Shown here in pieces: positions 24,099-33,224 of a stretch of 50,181 nt of DNA. Within the stretch, counting starts at the first letter, position 1. Each line of letters starts with the position of its first letter. This stretch comes from Alistipes sp. (GTDB taxonomy: Bacteria > Bacteroidota > Bacteroidia > Bacteroidales > Rikenellaceae): contig JAGAMA010000014.1 in NCBI GenBank assembly GCA_017624955.1, forward strand, positions 1-50,181, given 5' to 3'. A program made the translations under genes and the position numbers. Under the pieces are notes generated by a model. It did not search any database, was not told where the DNA came from, and was given only the letters and a program-made list of their open reading frames with translations.

Positions 24099-24422
24099 AT
24101 GATGACCCCCGAAGAGATTTTACAGGTTGAGAAGGATATTGTCCTGACACTGAAGAACATCTACGACCCCGAGATTCCGGTCAATATCTACGATCTGGGC
24201 CTCATCTACGAGATCGACTTCACGCCCGACGGTGTGGCCACGATCCGCATGACCCTCACGGCCCCCAACTGCCCGATGGCAGACATGCTGGTCGAGGATG
24301 TGAATGTGCAGGTGGGCAAGGTGAAACATGTCAAGGAGGTAAACGTGATCCTGACGTTCGAACCCGTCTGGGATAAGAGCATGATGTCGGAGGAGGCGCT
24401 GCTCGAACTCAACCTCTTTTAG
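24099..24422 (+). CDS. SufT-like / MIP18 (DUF59) Fe-S maturation protein
   Basis: A 107-aa single-domain protein of the DUF59/MIP18 family, whose members help load Fe-S clusters onto client proteins. The family signature is DPEIPVNIYDLGLIY (about 23-37), followed by TLTAPNCPMADML with the conserved cysteine. It starts 4 nt after sufE, and this pairing supports a role in cluster delivery. No P-loop domain is fused, unlike Mrp/ApbC proteins. DUF2851 starts 11 nt downstream. Confidence 0.9.
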   Translation: MMTPEEILQVEKDIVLTLKNIYDPEIPVNIYDLGLIYEIDFTPDGVATIRMTLTAPNCPMADMLVEDVNVQVGKVKHVKEVNVILTFEPVWDKSMMSEEALLELNLF

Positions 24423-24433
24423 CCCCCAAAGCG

Positions 24434-25390
24434 ATGTCCGACGAGCGAGATAACGCCCTGATTGAGCGCCTACGGCGCGATGCCGAAAACGGTTCGCCCC
24501 GTTGCGGACAGTTTCTTGCCGCACTCGATCCGTTGTTTCGCACCCAGCTCTACACGACACTGCTCTACGAGCGCCTGGAGCGCAAAATGCAGCTCGTCCA
24601 TGACCTCTATGTGGAGAGTGGCGAGAATTGGAATCAGACCTTCTACCTGCTCTACTTCCGCACCCTGGGCGACAGCCTGAACCAGGAGGCCTACCTCGAG
24701 TTGGCACGTCGCGTACCCTACCGCATTGTCCTTCGTGAACGGCTCACGCCCCACGGCATCGAGGCGATGTTGATGGGCGCATCGGGGCTGCTGACCCTCT
24801 ACCCGCACGACGAATATACCCGCATGCTCGAAAGCGAGTTCTTCCACCTCAAGGGTAAGTACCAAATCGAGCCGATGGCCGTGTCGGACTGGGTGTTGCG
24901 CGAGATTCGCCCCGCCAACCACCCCACCCTGCGCCTGGCACAAGCGGCCGAATTTTTCCGCCAAGACGACTTCGTCTTCAACCGCATGCTCTGTTGCCAC
25001 AACGAGGAAGAGGTCGAACGCCTCTTCTGCATCGAGGCCGACCGCTATTGGCGCGACCACTATGTGCCGGCCGTCAAGCAGGAGAACTCCCGTCCGAAAC
25101 GGCTCGGTGCCTTCAAGGCCCACATCCTGGCCATCAACCTGGTGGCGATGCTCCAATTTGCCTACGGATCCTACACGGGCAAGGAGCACCTGCGCGATCA
25201 GGCACTCTCGCTGCTCGAAAAGCTCCCTGCGGAGGATAACCGCTACATCCGCGCCTGGCAAAATCGGGGACTCGATCCGCGTGATAGTTTCGAGACGCAG
25301 GCGCTGCTGCAACTCTCGACCATGCACTGCCTGAAAAAGGGGTGCAAAGATTGTCCCGTTGCGCGGCGCATCCTGCACACAGTCAAATAA
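24434..25390 (+). CDS. DUF2851 family protein
   Basis: A 318-aa cytoplasmic protein of a Bacteroidota family with no known function. The conserved parts seen are RERLTPHGIEAMLMGASGLL, RPANHPTLRLAQAAEFF and a C-terminal four-cysteine-like cluster, CLKKGCKDCPVARRIL. That Cys-rich end could bind a metal or Fe-S cluster, which would fit its position after sufE and the SufT-like gene, but this is inference. It is the last gene of the unit, followed by a terminator at 25410. Confidence 0.85.
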   Translation: MSDERDNALIERLRRDAENGSPRCGQFLAALDPLFRTQLYTTLLYERLERKMQLVHDLYVESGENWNQTFYLLYFRTLGDSLNQEAYLELARRVPYRIVLRERLTPHGIEAMLMGASGLLTLYPHDEYTRMLESEFFHLKGKYQIEPMAVSDWVLREIRPANHPTLRLAQAAEFFRQDDFVFNRMLCCHNEEEVERLFCIEADRYWRDHYVPAVKQENSRPKRLGAFKAHILAINLVAMLQFAYGSYTGKEHLRDQALSLLEKLPAEDNRYIRAWQNRGLDPRDSFETQALLQLSTMHCLKKGCKDCPVARRILHTVK

Positions 25391-25409
25391 TTTGTACAAA
25401 GAGGACAAA

Positions 25410-25452
25410 AACAAGAAAAAGAGATCTGCACGGGGTCTCTTTTTTGTTGTTT
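25410..25452 (+). terminator. Terminator of the 22103-25390 unit
   Basis: AAAAAGAGATC pairs with GGTCTCTTTTT (one T-G wobble) and is followed by TGTTG. The T-tract also supplies the TTTG boxes of the secA promoter. Confidence 0.8.
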
Positions 25453-25474
25453 TGAGTTTTTATTCCTATCTTTG
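25443..25474 (+). promoter_or_regulatory. secA promoter
   Basis: TTTG at 25443-25446, TTTG at 25451-25454 and TATCTTTG at 25467-25474, with gaps of 4 and 12 nt. Confidence 0.75.
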
Positions 25475-25516
25475 GAGGATTTATAGCCATTACGCAAAAA
25501 TAACAAAACCAACGAT

Positions 25517-28500
25517 ATGGACATTTTAGCCAGTCTGATTAAATTGGTCTTCGGTTCGAAAGCCGACAAAGACCGCAAACAAATTGAGCCTTACATCCAG
25601 AAGATCAAGGCCATATACCCCTCGATCGAGCAGCTCTCGAACGATGAGTTGCGCGCACGCAGCGAGGCGCTGAAAGCAAAGATTGCCGCCTTTATCGCCG
25701 CAGACGAGGAGCGCAAAGCAACGCTCAAAGTAGAGCTCGAGAAGCCCGAAACGGCCCTGGAGCAGAAGGAGAAGCTCTCGAAGGAGATCGACCAGCTGAC
25801 GAAGACGATCGACGAGAAGATCGAGCAGGTGCTGGACGAGATTCTGCCCGAGGCCTTCGCCATCATGAAGGATACGGCACGCCGTTTTGCCCAGAACGAG
25901 ACGGTGGTCGTAACGGCCAACGACTTCGACCGCAACCTGGCGGCCGAGAAGGAGTTTGTCACCATCGAGGGCGACAAGGCCATCTACCAGAACCACTGGA
26001 TTGCCGGCGGTAACGACCTGAAGTGGGACATGGTGCACTACGATGTGCAGCTCTTTGGTGGTGTCGTACTGCACAAGGGTAAGATCGCCGAGATGGCTAC
26101 GGGTGAGGGTAAAACCCTTGTGGCTACGCTTCCCGTATTCCTCAACGCCTTGGCGTGCAAGGGTGTACATGTGGTAACGGTGAACAACTACCTGGCGAAG
26201 CGTGACTCGGAGTGGATGGGCCCGATGTACCAATTCCACGGCCTCTCGGTCGCCTGCATCGACGATACGCAGCCCAACTCGGAGGCGCGTCGCCGTGCCT
26301 ACATGGCCGACATTACCTTCGGTACGAACAACGAGTACGGCTTCGACTACCTGCGCGACAACATGGCCTCGTCGCCGGCCGACCTGGTACAGCGCAAGCA
26401 CCACTTCGCCATTGTCGATGAGGTCGATTCGGTGCTCATCGACGATGCCCGAACGCCGCTCATCATCTCGGGTCCCGTGCCCAAGGGCGATGACCAGCTC
26501 TTCGAGGAGTACCGCCCCGCCATCGAGCACCTGCACAACCTGCAGAAGAACCTCGTCACGAGCCTGCTGGCCGAGTCGCGCAAGCTGATCTCGGAGGGCA
26601 ACGAGGTGGATGGTGGCGTGAAGCTCTACCGCACGCACAAGGGTCTGCCGAAGTACAAGCCGCTGATCAAGTACCTCTCGGAGCCGGGTGTGAAGGTGCT
26701 GATGCAGAAGACCGAGAATATCTACATGCAGGACAACAACCGCCGCATGCACGAGATTACGGACGATCTGTACTTCATCATCGATGAGAAGCTCAACACG
26801 GTAGAGCTTACGGATAAGGGTCACGAGGCCCTCTCGAACTACTTCCATGAGGATGGTTTCTTCGTGTTGCCCGACATCGGTTCGGCCGTAGCCGAGATCG
26901 AGAAGAGCGACATGACGGCCGAGGAGCGTGCCGCCAAGCGCGACGAGGTGATCAACGAGTACTCGATCAAGTCGGAGCGCGTACACACCGTGCACCAGCT
27001 GCTGAAGGCTTACGCCATGTTCGAGAAGGATATCGAGTATGTCGTGATGGACAACAAGGTAAAGATTGTCGATGAGCAGACGGGCCGTATCCTGGAGGGT
27101 CGCCGCTACTCGGATGGTCTGCACCAGGCTATCGAGGCCAAGGAGCGCGTGAAGGTCGAGGCTGCTACGCAGACCTTCGCCACCATCACGCTCCAGAACT
27201 ACTTCCGCATGTACCACAAGCTGGCCGGTATGACCGGTACGGCCGAGACGGAGGCATCGGAGTTCTGGTCGATCTACAAGCTCGACGTAGTCGTTATTCC
27301 GACCAACCGTCCGATCCTGCGCCACGACCGCGAGGATGTGCTCTACAAGACCAAGCGCGAGAAGTACAACGCCGTCATCGACGAGGTTGTGAAGCTCGTA
27401 GGCGAGGGTCGTCCCGTGCTGGTGGGTACGACCTCGGTGGAGATTTCGGAGCTTCTGAGCCGCATGCTGAAGATTCGCGGCATAAAGCATAACGTACTGA
27501 ATGCCAAGCAGCACGCCCTGGAGGCCCAGGTAGTGGCCGAGGCGGGTCGTGCCGGTCAGGTGACCATCGCAACGAACATGGCCGGTCGTGGTACCGATAT
27601 CAAGCTCACGCCCGAGGTAAAGGAGGCCGGAGGTCTGGCCATCATCGGTACGGAGCGCCACGAGAGCCGTCGTGTTGACCGCCAGCTGCGCGGTCGTTCG
27701 GGTCGTCAGGGCGACCCGGGTTCGTCGCAGTTCTTCGTCTCGTTGGAGGATGACCTGCTGCGTCTATTCGGTTCGGGGCGCATCGCCTCGATGATGGACC
27801 GCATGGGCCACCAGGAGGGCGAGGCCATCCAGTCGGGCATGATGTCGAACGCCATCGAGCGCGCCCAGAAGAAGGTCGAGGAGAACCACTTCGGTACGCG
27901 TAAGCGCCTCTTGGAGTACGATGATGTGATGAACTCGCAGCGCGAGGTGATCTACTCGCGTCGTCGCAACGCCCTCTACGGTGAGCGCATCGAAATCGAC
28001 CTGAACAACATCATGTACGACTACGCCGGCGATTTCGTTGATCGCAACGAGGGTGCCGAGTATGAGGACTTCAAGTTTGAGTTGATCCGCGAGGTGGCTG
28101 TCGAGCCTTCGTTCGATGCTGCCGCCTACGGCAAGTTCAAGCGCGATGAGCTGCTCGATGCCATCGTCAAGGATATCAAGGCAACGACGGCGCGCCGTGC
28201 GAAGGCCGTGGCCGATACGGTGCGTTCGACCATGGAGCGCATCTACGAGGATCGCAAGGATCAGCTCGATATGAAGATGTACTTCCCGATGACGAACGGT
28301 CACCTGGGTTACAACATCCCCGTTGAACTGCGTAAGTGCAAGGAGACGGATGGTGCCGAGATCTACCGCGTATTCTCGAAGGTGGTGATGTTCACGACGA
28401 TCGACGATGCTTGGCGTGAGCACCTGCGCGAGATGGATGACCTGCGCACCAGCGTACAGAACGCCACCTACGAGCAGAAAGACCCGCTCCTGATCTACAA

Positions 28501-28810
28501 GTTCGAGTCGTTCGGCCTGTTCCAGAAGATGCTGACGAAGGTCAATCGTGACACGCTCGCCATCCTCTGCAAGGCCTATATTCCGGTCAATGACCAGCGC
28601 GCCGAGTCGGCAGCCCAGCGCCAGCAGCAGCGCGCCAAGGTGGATGTGAACAAGCTCCAGGCTTCGCGCATGCAGGCGGCCGCCCAGGCAGGTCAGGCCG
28701 AGAAGTCGAAACCGATGCCGATCCATGTCGAGAAGAAGGTAGGCCGCAACGATCCCTGCCCCTGCGGATCGGGCAAGAAGTATAAGAACTGCCACGGTAA
28801 AGGAATGTAA
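25517..28810 (+). CDS. secA: Preprotein translocase ATPase SecA
   Basis: Motor that drives unfolded proteins through SecYEG at the inner membrane. Walker A is MATGEGKT with K199, and the DEAD-type motif is [12 protein letters not shown]. The preprotein cross-linking, helical wing and second motor domains follow, with GRGTDI and the [16 protein letters not shown] motif VI. The C-terminal zinc motif [14 protein letters not shown] is complete. At 1097 aa it is about 200 residues longer than E. coli SecA, with extra sequence in the N-terminal region (charged, about 60-130) and around 300-400; this length is usual for Bacteroidota. It is a single-gene unit with its own promoter. Confidence 0.98.
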   Translation: MDILASLIKLVFGSKADKDRKQIEPYIQKIKAIYPSIEQLSNDELRARSEALKAKIAAFIAADEERKATLKVELEKPETALEQKEKLSKEIDQLTKTIDEKIEQVLDEILPEAFAIMKDTARRFAQNETVVVTANDFDRNLAAEKEFVTIEGDKAIYQNHWIAGGNDLKWDMVHYDVQLFGGVVLHKGKIAEMATGEGKTLVATLPVFLNALACKGVHVVTVNNYLAKRDSEWMGPMYQFHGLSVACIDDTQPNSEARRRAYMADITFGTNNEYGFDYLRDNMASSPADLVQRKHHFAIVDEVDSVLIDDARTPLIISGPVPKGDDQLFEEYRPAIEHLHNLQKNLVTSLLAESRKLISEGNEVDGGVKLYRTHKGLPKYKPLIKYLSEPGVKVLMQKTENIYMQDNNRRMHEITDDLYFIIDEKLNTVELTDKGHEALSNYFHEDGFFVLPDIGSAVAEIEKSDMTAEERAAKRDEVINEYSIKSERVHTVHQLLKAYAMFEKDIEYVVMDNKVKIVDEQTGRILEGRRYSDGLHQAIEAKERVKVEAATQTFATITLQNYFRMYHKLAGMTGTAETEASEFWSIYKLDVVVIPTNRPILRHDREDVLYKTKREKYNAVIDEVVKLVGEGRPVLVGTTSVEISELLSRMLKIRGIKHNVLNAKQHALEAQVVAEAGRAGQVTIATNMAGRGTDIKLTPEVKEAGGLAIIGTERHESRRVDRQLRGRSGRQGDPGSSQFFVSLEDDLLRLFGSGRIASMMDRMGHQEGEAIQSGMMSNAIERAQKKVEENHFGTRKRLLEYDDVMNSQREVIYSRRRNALYGERIEIDLNNIMYDYAGDFVDRNEGAEYEDFKFELIREVAVEPSFDAAAYGKFKRDELLDAIVKDIKATTARRAKAVADTVRSTMERIYEDRKDQLDMKMYFPMTNGHLGYNIPVELRKCKETDGAEIYRVFSKVVMFTTIDDAWREHLREMDDLRTSVQNATYEQKDPLLIYKFESFGLFQKMLTKVNRDTLAILCKAYIPVNDQRAESAAQRQQQRAKVDVNKLQASRMQAAAQAGQAEKSKPMPIHVEKKVGRNDPCPCGSGKKYKNCHGKGM

Positions 28811-28813
28811 CAA

Positions 28814-28891
28814 AAGAGATAAGAGGAGAGAGGAAAGAGGCAAGTTTTCACCATAAAACACTTTGCTCTTCGCTCTTTCCTCTTTGCTCTT
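28814..28891. repeat. Heptamer inverted repeat
   Basis: The left arm (28814-28844) is AAGAGAT, AAGAGGA, GAGAGGA, AAGAGGC, AAG. The right arm (28861-28891) is CTTTGCT, CTTCGCT, CTTTCCT, CTTTGCT, CTT. Both arms have four 7-nt units plus three bases and are imperfect complements. It lies just after secA and could act as its transcript end. Confidence 0.75.
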
Positions 28892-28927
28892 ATTACAAAT
28901 CGATAAACCGACAACAGAAAGCGCATT

Positions 28928-29359
28928 ATGGGATACCAAGAGGAGAAGCAGCGACAGCTGGATATTCGCTACCTGAAGATGGCCCGCATCTGGGCCGAGA
29001 ACTCCTATTGCGTACGTCGCAAAGTGGGAGCCTTGATCGTCAAGGATAAGATGATCATCTCGGATGGCTACAACGGTACGCCGTCGGGGTTTGAGAACAT
29101 CTGCGAGGATGAGGATAACCGCACGAAGGCCTATGTCCTCCATGCCGAGGCCAACGCCATCACGAAGGTCGCCAAGTCGGCCAACAACTGTGACGGCTCG
29201 ACCCTCTACATCACCGCCGCCCCCTGCATCGAGTGCTCGAAGCTCATCATCCAGGCAGGCATCAAACGCGTGGTCTATGCCGAGGAGTACCGCTCGGAGG
29301 AGGGCATCAACCTGCTGAAGCGTGTCGGCATCGAGTGTGTGCAGTACGACGAAGCGTAG
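28928..29359 (+). CDS. dCMP deaminase
   Basis: Zinc enzyme of the cytidine/deoxycytidylate deaminase fold. The zinc and proton-shuttle residues are H72 and E74 in LHAEANAI and C100 and C103 in APCIECSK. At 143 aa with the opening YLKMARIWAENSYCVRRKVGA and the DGYNGTPSGFENICE insert, it matches the dCMP deaminases, which make dUMP for thymidylate synthesis. It is a single gene between two inverted repeats. The -7 element is not clear. The terminator at 29396-29452 follows. Confidence 0.92.
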   Translation: MGYQEEKQRQLDIRYLKMARIWAENSYCVRRKVGALIVKDKMIISDGYNGTPSGFENICEDEDNRTKAYVLHAEANAITKVAKSANNCDGSTLYITAAPCIECSKLIIQAGIKRVVYAEEYRSEEGINLLKRVGIECVQYDEA

Positions 29360-29361
29360 GT

Positions 29362-29502
29362 AAGTTGAAAGTTGAGAGTTGAAAGTTGAAAGTTAGCTCA
29401 ACAAAAAGGGAGATAGCCACCGGTTTAGGCTATCTCCCATTTTTTGTTGAGCGGATGAAAGCAAGAAAAAACTTTCAACTTTCAACTCTCAACTTTCAAC
29501 TT
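29362..29502. repeat. 33-nt perfect heptamer inverted repeat flanking a terminator
   Basis: The left arm 29362-29394 is built of TTGAAAG-type heptamers (TTGAAAG, TTGAGAG, TTGAAAG, TTGAAAG). The right arm 29470-29502 is its exact reverse complement over 33 nt. The 75 nt between them hold the bidirectional terminator. It lies between two convergent genes. Confidence 0.95.
29396..29452. terminator. Bidirectional terminator between convergent genes
   Basis: Inner 11-bp perfect stem GGGAGATAGCC / GGCTATCTCCC around a 9-nt loop, extended by A-run/T-run and GCTCAACA/TGTTGAGC. It serves the dCMP deaminase gene on the plus strand and the acyl-CoA synthetase gene on the minus strand. Confidence 0.93.
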
Positions 29503-29503
29503 A

Positions 29504-31189
29504 TTAATCCTTGATCTCCTCGGCGCGTTCGATCGACTCGTCCTCCTTCGGAGGTTCGGGATGGAGGTTGTTCTTATAGAGGAAGCGGCGAATCTTCATC
29601 GAGGGGGTCTTGATAAACTCCTCCTTCTGCTCGACCACCTCCGAGAGGCGCGAGAAGCGGCTAACCTTCTCATTCACATACTCCTGGATCTCCTTGCGAA
29701 GCTCCTCGGTCTTGGCCTCGATGGCCTCCTTCTTCGTGCGCCACTGATCACGCCAATCCTCCAGCGTGCGCTCCACCTGCTCCTTATTGAACTGCACGAG
29801 CGCCACCAGACGACCGTCCAACTCCGTCACGAGCGACTCGCTCACGGTCACATGCTGGTTGATCACATTCTCGATATCCTCGGGGTAGATATTCTCACCA
29901 CCCGGGCCCAGAATCATATTCTTCAGGCGGCCCTTGATATGCAGGCGATTCTCCGAGTCGAACTGACCCAGGTCGCCCGTATGGAACCAGCCATCCTTGT
30001 CGATCACCTCGGCCGTAGCCTCCGGATTCTTGTAGTAACCCATCATCAGGCAGGGGGTCTTGGCAACCACCTCACCCTGCTTTGTTTCGGGGTTGATGTT
30101 ATCCAGGCGCAGCTCGACATAGGGGACTACAACGCCCGTCGAACCAACCTCCTTCTTAATAGGTACAGCACCTGCCAACAAGGGGGCAGTCTCCGTAAGG
30201 CCATAGCCGATACCGTGCGGGAAGGAGGCATCGACCAGGAACTGCTCGGTCATCGCATCGAGTTTTGCACCACCCACGCCCAGGAAGCGCAGACGGCCAC
30301 CAAAGACCTCCATGAGCTTCTTACCGGCCACCTTATGCAGCAACTTCTGCGTGGGGCGAATGCCGTAGAAGAACTTCATCACGGCGTTGGCATTGAACTT
30401 CGTAAGCACCTGCGAGCGGAAGATCTTCTCGATGATGAGCGGCACGATGAGCATAATCGTCGGGCGCACCTGACGCAGCGCCGGCAGCAGCGCCGAAGCT
30501 ACGGGCGGACGATCCAGGTAGTAGACCGGCACACCCTGCGAGAAGGGGAAGATCAGACCCAGCGAGCACTCGTAGACGTGCGACATCGGCAGCACCGAGA
30601 AGAACGAATCCTCGAGGTTGATCGGGAAGAGCTTCTGGCAGAGGTCGGCATGGATAGCCAGCGCCTGCTGCGAGAGCATCACGCCCTTGGGCGACGAGGT
30701 CGTACCCGAGGTGTAGATGATCGAGGCCAGGTCCTCAGGCTGAGGTACAGCCATCGAGCCTTCGCCCTCGACACGCTGCGAGAGCACCTTGAGATTCTTC
30801 GTGCGAATCACAATGTTTAGCGCCTCGACCGAAGCCTTGGGAAGTTTTGCATAGAGTTTATCCGAGACCAGCAGGGCCTTCGATTCGGAGTGTTCCAGGA
30901 TTTTGGCCACCTCCTCGCCCGAGAAACCGGGAAGAATCGGTACCACCACCATTCCGGCCGTCACGACCGAGAAGTAGCTGACACCCCAATTCGGCATACT
31001 GCTGCTGTAAAGAGCCACCTTATCGCCGGGCTTCAAGCCGGCCGAGGTAAGCATCTGCTGGACCTTTTTGATGCGCTCGCCCACCTCGGAGAACGAAACC
31101 TCCTCGCCGTCGAGCATCTTAAACGCCAAACGATCCGAGAACTTCTCGATGCTTTGGCGCACCAGGTCATACATGGTTTTGAATGCCAT
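29504..31189 (-). CDS. AMP-forming acyl-CoA synthetase (long-chain type), copy 1
   Basis: Activates a fatty acid with ATP to an acyl-AMP and then acyl-CoA. It is an ANL-family adenylating enzyme of 561 aa. The P-loop-like motif YTSGTTSSPKG is at 159-169, with GYGLTETAPL, then GDLGQFDSENRLHIKGR, and the hinge/C-terminal lysine region ENIYPEDIENV. It looks cytoplasmic or peripheral, without a signal peptide. The upstream neighbour on the same strand is a paralogue, but a terminator and a promoter separate the two, so they can be controlled apart. Substrate length is not readable from sequence. Confidence 0.9.
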   Translation of the reverse strand: MAFKTMYDLVRQSIEKFSDRLAFKMLDGEEVSFSEVGERIKKVQQMLTSAGLKPGDKVALYSSSMPNWGVSYFSVVTAGMVVVPILPGFSGEEVAKILEHSESKALLVSDKLYAKLPKASVEALNIVIRTKNLKVLSQRVEGEGSMAVPQPEDLASIIYTSGTTSSPKGVMLSQQALAIHADLCQKLFPINLEDSFFSVLPMSHVYECSLGLIFPFSQGVPVYYLDRPPVASALLPALRQVRPTIMLIVPLIIEKIFRSQVLTKFNANAVMKFFYGIRPTQKLLHKVAGKKLMEVFGGRLRFLGVGGAKLDAMTEQFLVDASFPHGIGYGLTETAPLLAGAVPIKKEVGSTGVVVPYVELRLDNINPETKQGEVVAKTPCLMMGYYKNPEATAEVIDKDGWFHTGDLGQFDSENRLHIKGRLKNMILGPGGENIYPEDIENVINQHVTVSESLVTELDGRLVALVQFNKEQVERTLEDWRDQWRTKKEAIEAKTEELRKEIQEYVNEKVSRFSRLSEVVEQKEEFIKTPSMKIRRFLYKNNLHPEPPKEDESIERAEEIKD

Positions 31190-31238
31190 AGTTTATTGGG
31201 TTTATGATTGTGAAAAATTGCGTGGCTACACCACCCGA

Positions 31239-31270
31239 CAAATGTACGAAAAAAAGGGTAATTATGGCAA
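31239..31270 (-). promoter_or_regulatory. Promoter of acyl-CoA synthetase copy 1
   Basis: On the minus strand TTG (31268-31270), a 21-nt gap and TACATTTG (31239-31246), about 50 nt before the start codon. Confidence 0.6.
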
Positions 31271-31290
31271 TTTCAATGCAATAATCCGAC

Positions 31291-31330
31291 AAAAAAAGGT
31301 CGCACCGACAGGATAAATCCTCGTGCGACC
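31291..31330 (-). terminator. Terminator of acyl-CoA synthetase copy 2
   Basis: GGTCGCAC (31298-31305) pairs with GTGCGACC (31323-31330), with inner AGGAT/ATCCT pairing. On the minus strand it is followed by a run of seven T. Confidence 0.9.
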
Positions 31331-31358
31331 CGAATAGCGGAAATTATTCCACCCTACG

Positions 31359-32993
31359 CTATGCGTAGAGGTGGCGTTTGATGGAGTGTTTCGGCGTATG
31401 AACAAAGCCACCCTCAACCTGCTCGATCTTGGCAATCTGGCTGTAAGCCGGAAGCTCGGCATTGGCCAGCTGACGAGCCTGCTCCATAAGCACCTCAAAG
31501 GGCTCGGTGGCCGTCTTCATCTGCTCCTCATGGGGCGTTACAAGAGCCACCAGGCGCTTCTCACGCTCTACGATGAGCGACTCACCGACGTAGGGCATCG
31601 TGTTGAGCTTGGCCTCGATCTCCTCGGGGTAGATGTTCTGACCGTTCGAGGTCAAAATCATGCACTTCGAGCGACCACGGATAAAGATGTTACCCTGTGC
31701 ATCGATTACGCCCAGGTCACCCGTGCGCAACCAACCATCCTCGGTAAAGGCCTCCTTCGTGGCCTGCTCGTTCTTGTAGTAGCCCATCATGACATTCGAG
31801 CCACGCACCTGCAACTCGCCAACCACCTTCTGGGGATCCTTCGAATCAACACGCATCTCGGCGCAATATACGCAACGACCGCACGAACCCGGAGCGAAGG
31901 TCGACCAGTGCTCGTAAGCTACCAGCGGAGCGCACTCGGTCATACCGTAACCCACCGTGTAGGGAATCTTGGCAGCGCGCATCACCTTCTCAACGGCCTT
32001 GCTCAGCGCAGCACCACCCATCACGATCATGCAGGCGTTGCCACCGAAGGCGTTCATGATCTGCTCGCGGATCTTCTTGTAGATCACATTCTTCAACACG
32101 GGAATCGAGGTCAGCACACGCATCATGGGCTTCTTCAGCACGGGCATTACCTTACCCTTAATCACCTTCTCCATCACCAGAGGCACCGTGATCAGGATGT
32201 AGGGCTTCACCTCCTGGAAGGCGGCCATCAGCACCGTGGGCGACGGGGTCTTACCCAGGAATGTCACATGCGCACCACCGCAGAAGGGATAGAGGAACTC
32301 AAAGGCCAGACCATACATGTGGGCCATCGGGAGCATCGACATCATCGTTGCATCCTTCGGCACGGGAATCTTATTGAGGGCGAACTCGATGTTGGCGGCG
32401 ATGTTACGGGCCGTCAGCATGATACCCTTCGGCGAACCGGTCGTACCCGAGGTGTAGTTGATCACGGCCAGCTCATCGAGCTTGTCGTAGGCGAGATTCA
32501 GGTTATCCTTCTGCACACCCTTCGGGTAGGCCTTCTTGAAGGCATCCTCCAGACCGTCGTAGGCAGCCTTTACCTCCTCGTTAGCGGCATACATCAGCGT
32601 AAAGTTGTCGATGTTGATGGCAGCCAGCAGGTGGGGCAACTTCTTGGGATCGAGATTCTCCCACTTCTTGGCCTCGGTGAAGAGCACCTTGCTCTCCGAG
32701 TGGTGCGTCAGATCCTGCAAACCCTCGTTCGTGAAGTCGGCCAGGATCGGCACGGCAACACCGTGGAAGGTATTCACAGCCAGGAAAGCCATGGCCCAGT
32801 GAGCCGAGTTGTTACCCGAAAGGGCGATCTTATCACCCGGCACAAGACCGAAGCCTTTGAAAAGGAGGTGCAGGCGGGCAAATTGCTCGGCCACCTGGGC
32901 GCTCGTGAAGGTTGCACCACGGTAGTCGCTCAGGGCAGGTTTCTCCCAGTTGCGACGCAGGCGATTCTCAAGAAGAGTGCAATAATGTTCCAT
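31359..32993 (-). CDS. AMP-forming acyl-CoA synthetase (long-chain type), copy 2
   Basis: A 544-aa ANL-family enzyme in tandem with copy 1. The adenylation motif YTSGTTGSPKG is at 180-190, then GYGMTECAPLVAYE, GDLGVIDAQGNIFIRGRSK and NGQNIYPEEIEAKL. It differs from copy 1 in having a full TSGTTGSPKG motif, where copy 1 reads SSPKG, and in the N-terminal third. The two are therefore old paralogues, not a recent duplication. Both may take host or dietary fatty acids into phospholipid or storage pathways (inference). Its promoter is not clear. Confidence 0.9.
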   Translation of the reverse strand: MEHYCTLLENRLRRNWEKPALSDYRGATFTSAQVAEQFARLHLLFKGFGLVPGDKIALSGNNSAHWAMAFLAVNTFHGVAVPILADFTNEGLQDLTHHSESKVLFTEAKKWENLDPKKLPHLLAAINIDNFTLMYAANEEVKAAYDGLEDAFKKAYPKGVQKDNLNLAYDKLDELAVINYTSGTTGSPKGIMLTARNIAANIEFALNKIPVPKDATMMSMLPMAHMYGLAFEFLYPFCGGAHVTFLGKTPSPTVLMAAFQEVKPYILITVPLVMEKVIKGKVMPVLKKPMMRVLTSIPVLKNVIYKKIREQIMNAFGGNACMIVMGGAALSKAVEKVMRAAKIPYTVGYGMTECAPLVAYEHWSTFAPGSCGRCVYCAEMRVDSKDPQKVVGELQVRGSNVMMGYYKNEQATKEAFTEDGWLRTGDLGVIDAQGNIFIRGRSKCMILTSNGQNIYPEEIEAKLNTMPYVGESLIVEREKRLVALVTPHEEQMKTATEPFEVLMEQARQLANAELPAYSQIAKIEQVEGGFVHTPKHSIKRHLYA

Positions 32994-33224
32994 GTTGTTC
33001 GCGTTGTTTATCTTTTTTTACTAAATTTGCTTCTCGAATAGCAGGCTGATATCCTGCAAAATTCAGGACGAAGGTCGGACAAAATTTCGAATTCGTAAAA
33101 TTTAAGGGATAGAAGCCCCGACGAAGGGCAAAAAACCGAAATACGGGGCGAAAATCGCTATTTAGGGGCGAAATTTACACCTAAAGCATTGATTGAGGTA
33201 AAACGAGGGGCGAAAAGAGGGGTT

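Noticed and set aside
25526-27661. 711-codon open frame antisense to secA
   Set aside because: Shadow of a biased gene; composition is unnatural and it lies wholly inside secA.
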